Positions 1 through 5,426 of a DNA stretch of 5,426 bases are shown here, one piece after another. The notes under the pieces are model-generated. The model was not told the origin of the DNA and did not search any database. It saw only the letters and a program-made list of their open reading frames with translations. Made by a program: the position numbers and the translations under genes. Each line of letters opens with the position of its first letter. Positions within the stretch are counted from its first letter, which is position 1. The DNA is from Chitinophagales bacterium (lineage in GTDB: Bacteria > Bacteroidota > Bacteroidia > Chitinophagales > UBA10324): contig JACCZZ010000021.1 of the NCBI GenBank assembly GCA_013695715.1, positions 1-5,426 on the forward strand, in the 5' to 3' direction.

Positions 1-57
1 AGCCGGGTTGCTAAGGAAGAAGGACACGACTACGAATACAGTATTGGATTCGGATAG
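1..57 (+). CDS. C-terminal fragment of an unidentified plus-strand gene
   Basis: Frame 1 is open from the left edge and ends at a TAG at 55-57. It would encode a tail of 18 residues ending in EGHDYEYSIGFG. The terminator that follows at 89-119 on the same strand supports a plus-strand gene finishing here. A second plus frame is also open, from base 2 to a TAA at 77-79, so the frame is not certain; I prefer frame 1 because its mix of charged and aromatic residues looks more like protein. Too little is visible to name a product. The gene converges on the minus-strand operon that fills the rest of the window. Confidence 0.4.
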   Translation, partial: SRVAKEEGHDYEYSIGFG

Positions 58-88
58 ACGCAATGTCCCAAACCGATAAGAAACTTTC

Positions 89-119
89 AAAACCCTCGAT
101 GAAGATCGGGGGTTTTTTT
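89..119 (+). terminator. Rho-independent terminator
   Basis: A 12-bp stem (left arm 89-100, right arm 105-116) closes a GAAG loop at 101-104. It has one G-T wobble and a CCC/GGG core, and runs into a T-tract that continues to 119. It lies 31 bases after the TAG at 57, so it most likely ends the plus-strand gene from the left edge. Read on the minus strand, the hairpin is followed by only a short T-run within and just after the stem, so it would be a weaker terminator for the oncoming operon. Confidence 0.85.
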
Positions 120-289
120 GTTGTATAAAAAGAATTTAACAATATATAATGAAATCAGCCTTTCTTTTTAGCTTATTTAATATTTCTTAAAGAAAAAACC
201 ATCATAGCCATCTGCTGTAAGTTGCTATTCAACATTGAAATTATTTCCTCAGGTCCCAATTATCATCAACAGCCTTATTGGCTATATAG
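120..289. other. AT-rich convergent intergenic region, nothing assignable
   Basis: This stretch lies between the plus-strand terminator and the stop codon of the ABC ATPase gene. It contains short AT-rich palindromes and a small AGCC/GGCT inverted repeat at 271-283, next to the palindrome GCTATATAGC at 281-290. None has the GC-rich stem plus T-tract expected of an intrinsic terminator for the minus-strand operon. I see no convincing open reading frame, tRNA or promoter here. Confidence 0.5.
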
Positions 290-1420
290 CTATAAACCAA
301 TATTAATGACTTCACCATTCTTCTCATTTATATAAATGATCTTATCCCGTACAAAACGGATATCTTTTTTTGTGCCGACCTCAACTGTGTCGCGCGGGGC
401 TCTTCTAATGATCAATGTATTGTTGCCAAGGGTGAAATAGACCAGTTGTTCACTGCCCATATTCTCATAAGCTGTTACCTGTAATGTGCAATCAGCTATT
501 GTATTATTGCCTTCATCTTCACAAAGAGTAATATGTTCCGGCCTTATTCCAAGTTGTATCAGTTCACCAGCAAAGTTTTTTAGCGTTTCAGAAATATTTT
601 TACCTAAAAAGATCTTACATTCTTCTGATTCAAGAACAAAATAATAGCCATCCCTATTTTGAATGTGCCCCTCGAGAAAATTCATAGTTGGTGATCCAAT
701 AAATCCTGCAACAAATTTATTTGCTGGCTTATTATAAAGATTCAGAGGCGTATCCAATTGCATCAGCTTGCCTTTGTTCAAAACAGCGATCCTGTTTCCC
801 AGGGTCATCGCTTCTATTTGATCGTGTGTTACATAGATCATTGTTGCATTGATCTCACGATGCAGCCGTTGCAACTCAATGCGCATTTGGCTTCTGAGCT
901 TTGCATCAAGATTACTGAGAGGTTCATCGAATAGAAAAACTTTTGGCCTTCGAATAATAGCTCGCCCGATAGCAACTCTTTGACGCTGGCCACCTGATAA
1001 AGTTTTTGGTTTTCTATCAAGCACCTCCTCCATTTCAAGCAACTGTGCAGTTTGCTTCACACGTTCCCTTATTTGCGACTTGCTAAAGTGTTTTAACCGT
1101 AGTCCAAAAGCCATATTATCATAAACGGTCATATGCGGATATAAAGCATAATTCTGAAATACCATCGCAATATCCCGGTTACTTGGGGAAAGGTCATTAA
1201 TTCTTTTTCCATCTATTGAAAGGGTTCCGTCACTGATCTCCTCAAGGCCTGCGATCATACGCAACAGTGTTGATTTACCGCAGCCAGAAGGACCAACGAT
1301 GACCATGAACTCTTTGTCATGCACTGTAAAAGAGATATCATCAATTGCTTTGGATGTTTTATCCTTCTTTTTATTGCCGGGGTAAATTTTTGAAATGTGT
1401 TCGAGTGAAACCTCGGCCAT
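290..1420 (-). CDS. Sugar ABC importer ATP-binding protein, MalK/UgpC/MsmK type
   Basis: This is the ATPase subunit of a carbohydrate importer of the CUT1 type; it would sit on the cytoplasmic face of two permease subunits and power oligosaccharide uptake. The nucleotide-binding domain is complete: Walker A GPSGCGKST at 43-51, Q-loop Gln89, signature LSGGQ at 141-145, Walker B VFLFDEP at 161-167 with catalytic Glu166, D-loop SNLD at 169-172 and switch His199. From about residue 236 follows a MalK-like TOBE/regulatory domain containing LGIRPEHI at 290-297. The length of 376 residues is normal for the family. I start at the ATG at 1418-1420 because the sequence MAEVSLEHISKIYPG is the usual family N-terminus. 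A longer frame reaches a TTG at 1486, but it adds 22 unrelated residues and overlaps the preceding gene. The start lies 19 bases after the GH130 stop, as the last gene of the operon. No permease or substrate-binding protein is in the window, so the substrate is inferred only from the neighbours. Confidence 0.93.
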   Translation of the reverse strand: MAEVSLEHISKIYPGNKKKDKTSKAIDDISFTVHDKEFMVIVGPSGCGKSTLLRMIAGLEEISDGTLSIDGKRINDLSPSNRDIAMVFQNYALYPHMTVYDNMAFGLRLKHFSKSQIRERVKQTAQLLEMEEVLDRKPKTLSGGQRQRVAIGRAIIRRPKVFLFDEPLSNLDAKLRSQMRIELQRLHREINATMIYVTHDQIEAMTLGNRIAVLNKGKLMQLDTPLNLYNKPANKFVAGFIGSPTMNFLEGHIQNRDGYYFVLESEECKIFLGKNISETLKNFAGELIQLGIRPEHITLCEDEGNNTIADCTLQVTAYENMGSEQLVYFTLGNNTLIIRRAPRDTVEVGTKKDIRFVRDKIIYINEKNGEVINIGL

Positions 1421-1439
1421 GATCCATTTATTTGAATGG

Positions 1440-2573
1440 TTATAGGGTAAAATGCTTTTTAGAAATTCGGGTAATACGACAAGCAAGATCCAATTCGCCA
1501 GATGCTATAATGAAATCATCTCCATGTTCAGATATGCCTGTGGTAAACACAACATCATCAAGGTAAATCTGATGGTTTATTGCAGATGTAAGATTACTAT
1601 TAGCTTCTAATAATGGCACTGCATCTTCCAGGTACACAATTTTTGATGGATCATCTTTATCGAGTAATGCCCAGAATGTTCGATAAATACCAACCGCTCC
1701 TTTATTTTCAACACCATGATATAACATCAGCCATCCTTTAGAAGTTAATACCGGTGGAGTTCCTCCCCCTACTTTTACATTTGAGAGAGAAGATTTACGT
1801 GCTCGAAGAAGTGATTCATCACATGGCTTCCAGTGCAAAAGGTCGGGCGAAGAAGCCATTTGAATACCCGCCCCAGGATGGAAAACCGATGAAGGCGCAG
1901 AAGCAAAATAACATTCACCCAATGGCCTTGTCAATGAATAATAACGATCATTTACTTTTCCCTCAAAGAGCAACATATCCTTGTTCTGATGATCGAGTAT
2001 AACGCCAAGACACTTGTAATTCAAGCCATCGTCTGAGAGATATAACATGGTAGAGTGACGTTGACTGCTTACACAGCAAGCTGTCATGTAATAGCGATTA
2101 CCTATATAAGAGATTCTCGCATCTTCTATTCCGTATTCTTGCGCAGTTACTTTAGGTGAAATTATTTTATCATAATGCACCTGCTTTATTTTTGAGCCAT
2201 CTTCATTTAATTCAACGGGTAGTAACCATGACAAGGAGGTTAATGCATAAACAGGGAAAGTATAAATATTAATTTTAAATTTTCTGGGGTCAGAACTACT
2301 CACTTCCTGCAATGGCCAGGCATCTCTCAGAAATCCTTGTTCGTAATCCCATCTGATACAATGTGCCATATCATCATCAAAAGGGTTAGATAAAGCTTCT
2401 GCTATCCGCACCATTAAAAGTAAATTACCATTTGGCAGGCGGCATAAACCCGGATTAAAAGCGCCTAATACATGTGTCTGCCCTTGTAATTCCTTTCGTA
2501 ATGGTGAATATGAGAGATCCACATCATCGGGCGCGAAAATTAATATATCAGATTTTATAAATGACTTATTCAT
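1440..2573 (-). CDS. GH130 family beta-mannoside phosphorylase/mannosidase (short form)
   Basis: This is a five-bladed beta-propeller enzyme of glycoside hydrolase family 130, whose known members phosphorolyse or hydrolyse beta-1,4- or beta-1,2-mannosides. Family blocks visible in order are AFNPG with LLLMVR (38-56), YGIEDARIS (147-155), LLFEGKVNDRYYSLTRP (201-217) and VGGGTPPVLTSKGWLMLYHG (268-287). Asp151 in the EDAR block is the likely general acid. Arg153, Lys206, Arg216 and His286 lie where phosphorylase members hold phosphate, which favours a phosphorylase, though this is inference. The protein has 377 residues and no signal peptide, so it should be cytoplasmic. I chose the ATG at 2571-2573 rather than the in-frame TTG at 2588, which would add only five residues; a weak TAGG lies about ten bases upstream of the ATG. 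The C-terminal block, usually close to YYGAAD, reads ASGELD here (358-362 region), so the subfamily may be unusual. It follows the lipoprotein gene by 53 bases and precedes the ABC ATPase by 19. Confidence 0.88.
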   Translation of the reverse strand: MNKSFIKSDILIFAPDDVDLSYSPLRKELQGQTHVLGAFNPGLCRLPNGNLLLMVRIAEALSNPFDDDMAHCIRWDYEQGFLRDAWPLQEVSSSDPRKFKINIYTFPVYALTSLSWLLPVELNEDGSKIKQVHYDKIISPKVTAQEYGIEDARISYIGNRYYMTACCVSSQRHSTMLYLSDDGLNYKCLGVILDHQNKDMLLFEGKVNDRYYSLTRPLGECYFASAPSSVFHPGAGIQMASSPDLLHWKPCDESLLRARKSSLSNVKVGGGTPPVLTSKGWLMLYHGVENKGAVGIYRTFWALLDKDDPSKIVYLEDAVPLLEANSNLTSAINHQIYLDDVVFTTGISEHGDDFIIASGELDLACRITRISKKHFTL

Positions 2574-2626
2574 TTTTATACCTATCAATCTATAACCTAT
2601 CCCTGATTTACTTTTTAAAACTTTGG

Positions 2627-3931
2627 TTATTTTTTGTACTTATCTAACGCTGCTTTCACAGAAGGATAATTTTCCACGTTTTGCAATGCCAGCAAAGCTT
2701 CTATGGTTGACTCAGCACCGGAATTATAGTTCACACTACTTGCTGATATAATACCATCATAGCACCGGCCTGTAGATATATCATACATGTTAACGCCTGC
2801 ATCATTTGCACCTAAAAACCATGCAGCCAACTGACCAGCAAGATCTGCGTATTTATCCTGGCCGTTCATTTTATATGCTTCAATGGCAGCAAATACCATG
2901 GGAGAAATGCCATAGGCAATCTGCTCATAATCTTTATCTGTAAGTGTTTGATAAGTATTACCATTTTTTGCTATCGAAAAAGAAGATTTAAATCCGTTGG
3001 CCAAAAGCCATGGGTAAAAATTGTCTATCTCAGCCATCGCCTTTGTTGTGTATTGCGGATCGTTTAAGAAAGCTCCTGCCCTCAACAAGGCATAGGCCTG
3101 TATATTTCCATAGGCATGCCATGTATTTTCCCAGCTTAAAAAACATGCATAAGGATATTGCGTACTATCACCTGCTTGCATCATTGCAACGCCATCTGCA
3201 AGTTTTTTTACATACTCTGTTATAACGGCATCTCCGGTATTAAGACAATAAGGTATTAAACCCAAAATAAGCAGTGCCGCCTGATCAGTGCCACTGCCAG
3301 CAGGCAACCATTGAGGAATTGTAATTCCATTTACCTCTTTTGTTGTCTGCGGAAGATTAACAAGATCAACTTTTATCTGAGTTACCAAGTTGTTTACTGC
3401 AGCCTCAATTTGGCTATAAAGCTGTGCATCCATATTTTGGATCAACGGTGCAGCTTCCGTAAGCGTTTGCAGCGCCCTCCATGACCACCAGTTCGGATTA
3501 TTTATACTGGTTACACCTGCCTTATTAATGAGGCCACTGGTAAATACGAAATTGTAGAAGTAGCCATTGTCGGATTGCATTTCCAGCAGAAAACGAATTA
3601 GATTAAATACTTTCCCCTGTACTGCCGTATCGGAAGAAAATTTACTGCTCCGTAAATAGACCTGTGCAGCTCTCGCCACATCATCTACACAGGTGAATCC
3701 TTCACCAGCAGCTTCTACAAGATGATAATCAGGTGCTTCACAATAGATATATATGCCTGCTGCTTTCGTGCCTGTAGAAAAAGTAACTGGTGTATATAAA
3801 AGATCAAGATGGCTGGTATTCACCAACCCTGTTTCTATGGATGGAGTTTGATTTGCGGCTGGCTTAGAACAAGCAACTACCAGAGAAATTATTGACAACA
3901 GGTAAAATGTTTTATAATGTTTTCTTTTCAT
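2627..3931 (-). CDS. Lipoprotein with predicted alpha/alpha-toroid, glycosidase-like domain
   Basis: The N-terminus is a lipoprotein signal peptide: a basic start (MKRKHYK), a hydrophobic stretch at 9-20 and the lipobox VVAC with Cys21. The mature protein should be anchored in the outer or inner membrane. The remaining 410 or so residues are rich in alternating helices with conserved-looking aromatic and acidic motifs: CVDDVARAA (81-89), QSDNGYFYNF (119-128), NPNWWSWRA (145-153), LSWENTWHAYG (265-275), YGISPMVFAAIEAY (340-353) and GAESTIEALLALQ (405-417). This pattern suggests a six-hairpin, alpha/alpha-toroid fold, as in several glycosidase and epimerase families. From memory, a related domain with a CVDDNARAL-like motif occurs in bacterial glycosyltransferase proteins and near GH130 genes, but I could not check this. 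Asp83 and Asp84 are candidate functional residues. The start ATG is 10 bases after the preceding GH130 stop, so the genes are co-transcribed. It may bind or cut the glycan outside the cytoplasm; no catalytic activity can be assigned. Confidence 0.75.
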   Translation of the reverse strand: MKRKHYKTFYLLSIISLVVACSKPAANQTPSIETGLVNTSHLDLLYTPVTFSTGTKAAGIYIYCEAPDYHLVEAAGEGFTCVDDVARAAQVYLRSSKFSSDTAVQGKVFNLIRFLLEMQSDNGYFYNFVFTSGLINKAGVTSINNPNWWSWRALQTLTEAAPLIQNMDAQLYSQIEAAVNNLVTQIKVDLVNLPQTTKEVNGITIPQWLPAGSGTDQAALLILGLIPYCLNTGDAVITEYVKKLADGVAMMQAGDSTQYPYACFLSWENTWHAYGNIQAYALLRAGAFLNDPQYTTKAMAEIDNFYPWLLANGFKSSFSIAKNGNTYQTLTDKDYEQIAYGISPMVFAAIEAYKMNGQDKYADLAGQLAAWFLGANDAGVNMYDISTGRCYDGIISASSVNYNSGAESTIEALLALQNVENYPSVKAALDKYKK

Positions 3932-3941
3932 GTTGAATAGA

Positions 3942-5369
3942 TTAAAGTTTCATATCACGTAAGATTTCATCCAACCCGATGGTGGCAAAGGCAGTGGCGG
4001 AATCTGATACTGCATAAGGAATGATCAGGTGATTACCATGAAGCATGAATCCACAGGTATACACCACATTCGGTACATATCCCTCGCGTTCATTTTCATC
4101 TGCCTCTATAAGTGGCTTGTCTAATCTTCCAACGATGCGGGTGGGGTCATGCAAATCAAGCAGAATGGCACTGATCACATATGTACGCATGGCTCCTACC
4201 CCATGTGTAAGTAACAACCAGCCCTTCGTTGTTTTAATGGGAGACCCGCAATTACCCACCTGCAGGAATTCCCATGGGTAACGTGGTTCCATAAGTATTT
4301 GGAAATCTTTCCAGAAATAGAGGTTCTCAGAGAACATGATGTTGATCTTTTCTCCGCCCTGCCTCGATATCATCGCATATTTTCCGTTTACTTTTTCAGG
4401 AAAGAGTGCCATGCCTTTATCTGCCACTGCAGCACCATATAATGCTCGGATTTTAAATACATCAAAGTTGGTTGTTTCAATAAGATGCGTTTGAATGTGT
4501 TTTCCATTGTAGGCAGTATAGGTACCATAATAGCAGTACTGTTCTCCATCATGGAATTTTACAAAACGTGCATCTTCCATTCCCATACTTTCAGCATTCG
4601 AGATTGGAAATATTACTTTTTCATTAAGTGGCACATGAGAAGATGATTCCAATTCATAGTTGTTGTCCATTATTTTTTCAAATACCATAACGGAATCAAT
4701 TATAGAAGGCTCTGTAGGTTTAATTGAATTCAAGATATGACTTGCCTCTGCTGCGGAAAATGATTCTGGCAAATTATCTAAAATACTTCGGTTAAATTCA
4801 GGAATGGTCGCAGCTCGCTTTGAAATGAATAATTTATTATAGGAAGTATCCAGTCTTTTTTTTAGGGGAGTGAAATAGCCTGTGGAGTTATCAAGGGTAA
4901 TGTTTGCCATATTATCAATGATCCCCGTTTGAAATACGATTGAGGAAATATGCCCTTCACCGGTAGCTCTCAAGCTCATAATAAATCGTTGTTCATCGGC
5001 TTTCAACCCTTGCTGATCAGGATGAGGAACAATAGAGGGATTGAATAATGCGGCTGCCTCTATTGAATATTCTTTCGTAAAAAAGGCACCAAGCAAGATT
5101 TTTTTTTGTAACGAAAAATATTCAAGGCTGCTCTTATTCTGATCTGCAATTCTGCTGAAATGATTTAAGAACGTTTGTTCAATATTACGATGACGGCCAG
5201 CAAAAGCCCTCATTACCTTTTCAATGCCGCTTTCCACCTCACTATTCCCCAGCTTATCTATCCGCTTAATTACATTATTGAGCCGGTGACTACCGGGCAG
5301 ATATAAATATTGAGTAATTACTGCTTTGGCTGAAGCATACAACCGAATAGTTTTTTTAGAAATTCCCAT
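3942..5369 (-). CDS. GH130 family glycosidase/phosphorylase (long form with helical N-terminal extension)
   Basis: This second GH130 enzyme has 475 residues, about 100 more than the short form in the same operon. Residues 1 to about 105 form a mainly helical extension, with the stretch AFAGRHRNIEQTFLNHF at 55-71. The propeller follows, with family blocks ALFNPSIV (107-114), SLRATGEGH (132-140), GMEDARFV (263-270), LFPEKVNGKYAMISR (322-336) and VGNCGSPIKTTKGWLLLTHG (371-390). Asp266 in the EDAR block is the likely general acid; Arg134, Arg268, Lys326, Arg336 and His389 match basic positions used for phosphate in phosphorylase members, so phosphorolysis is possible but not proven. I recall the helical extension as typical of one GH130 branch also found in proteobacteria. 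There is no signal peptide, so it is probably cytoplasmic. The ATG at 5367-5369 is the only good start: an in-frame TGA lies at 5388-5390, seven codons upstream. No Shine-Dalgarno sequence is visible. The substrate is unknown; a beta-mannoside is the family-based guess. Confidence 0.87.
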   Translation of the reverse strand: MGISKKTIRLYASAKAVITQYLYLPGSHRLNNVIKRIDKLGNSEVESGIEKVMRAFAGRHRNIEQTFLNHFSRIADQNKSSLEYFSLQKKILLGAFFTKEYSIEAAALFNPSIVPHPDQQGLKADEQRFIMSLRATGEGHISSIVFQTGIIDNMANITLDNSTGYFTPLKKRLDTSYNKLFISKRAATIPEFNRSILDNLPESFSAAEASHILNSIKPTEPSIIDSVMVFEKIMDNNYELESSSHVPLNEKVIFPISNAESMGMEDARFVKFHDGEQYCYYGTYTAYNGKHIQTHLIETTNFDVFKIRALYGAAVADKGMALFPEKVNGKYAMISRQGGEKINIMFSENLYFWKDFQILMEPRYPWEFLQVGNCGSPIKTTKGWLLLTHGVGAMRTYVISAILLDLHDPTRIVGRLDKPLIEADENEREGYVPNVVYTCGFMLHGNHLIIPYAVSDSATAFATIGLDEILRDMKL

Positions 5370-5426
5370 TATACATTTTGTATAGCGTCATCAATCTTTT
5401 AAACCGGTGGAAGCCATGCTCTGAAT
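5356..5426 (-). CDS. Possible C-terminal fragment of an upstream operon gene
   Basis: One minus-strand frame is open from the right edge to a TAA at 5356-5358. It encodes about 22 residues containing GFHRFKRLMTLYKMYNGNF and overlaps the start of the long GH130 gene by 14 bases, an arrangement that would allow translational coupling. A competing frame ends in a TGA at 5391-5393 with the tail IQSMASTGLKD and would leave a 21-base gap instead. The sequence does not decide between them. Either way, the lack of a promoter-like region before the GH130 start suggests that the operon continues beyond the window. A glycosyltransferase would fit the context, but that is a guess. Confidence 0.25.
   Translation of the reverse strand, partial: SEHGFHRFKRLMTLYKMYNGNF

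Noticed and set aside
271..290. Small inverted repeats AGCC/GGCT and GCTATATAGC as an operator or terminator
   Set aside because: The arms are four to five bases, there is no T-tract, and they sit at the 3' end of the operon rather than near a promoter.
838..1038. Minus-strand open frame inside the ABC ATPase gene
   Set aside because: It lies wholly within the well-supported ATPase coding region in another frame, and its translation has no recognisable features.
1421..1486. Extended N-terminus of the ABC ATPase starting at a TTG at 1486
   Set aside because: The added 22 residues do not resemble the family N-terminus and would overlap the GH130 gene by 47 bases; the ATG at 1420 gives a standard start and a 19-base gap.
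1754..2002. Plus-strand open frame of 82 codons
   Set aside because: It is antisense to the conserved core of the short GH130 gene and has no family motif; a shadow frame.
2574..2626. Internal promoter in the 53-base gap before the short GH130 gene
   Set aside because: No TAnnTTTG-type -7 element with an upstream TTTG element, as expected in Bacteroidota, could be found.
3010..3225. Plus-strand open frame of 71 codons
   Set aside because: It is antisense to the lipoprotein gene, with no domain or start-site support.
4045..4281. Plus-strand open frame of 78 codons
   Set aside because: It is antisense to the catalytic C-terminal half of the long GH130 gene; its composition looks like a shadow.

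Overview
The window looks like part of a Bacteroidota chromosome, plausibly Chitinophagaceae-like. The clues are a moderately AT-rich sequence, ATG starts without clear Shine-Dalgarno sequences, and a short lipoprotein signal with a Cys at residue 21. This assignment is inference; no taxonomic marker gene is present.

Layout: positions 1-57 probably hold the last codons of a plus-strand gene, followed by a strong intrinsic terminator at 89-119. Positions 120-289 are AT-rich and contain nothing I can assign. From 290 to the right edge every gene is on the minus strand and closely spaced, so they read as one operon transcribed from right to left. In transcription order they are: the tail of an upstream gene (right edge, reading frame uncertain), a long-form GH130 glycosidase/phosphorylase (3942-5369), a lipoprotein predicted to fold as an alpha/alpha toroid (2627-3931), a second, shorter GH130 protein (1440-2573), and a MalK/UgpC-type sugar ABC importer ATPase (290-1420). 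Gaps between the genes are 10, 53 and 19 bases. The promoter must lie beyond 5426, or else inside the upstream gene.

Together the genes suggest uptake and breakdown of a beta-mannoside or related oligosaccharide. A surface or periplasmic lipoprotein would bind or trim the glycan, an ABC importer (permeases not in this window) would bring in oligosaccharides, and two cytoplasmic GH130 enzymes would split them by phosphorolysis or hydrolysis. GH130 activity on mannosides is family knowledge. The exact substrate, and the role of the lipoprotein, cannot be read from the sequence. All four main genes are intact. I see no RNA genes, insertion sequences, CRISPR arrays or phage genes.
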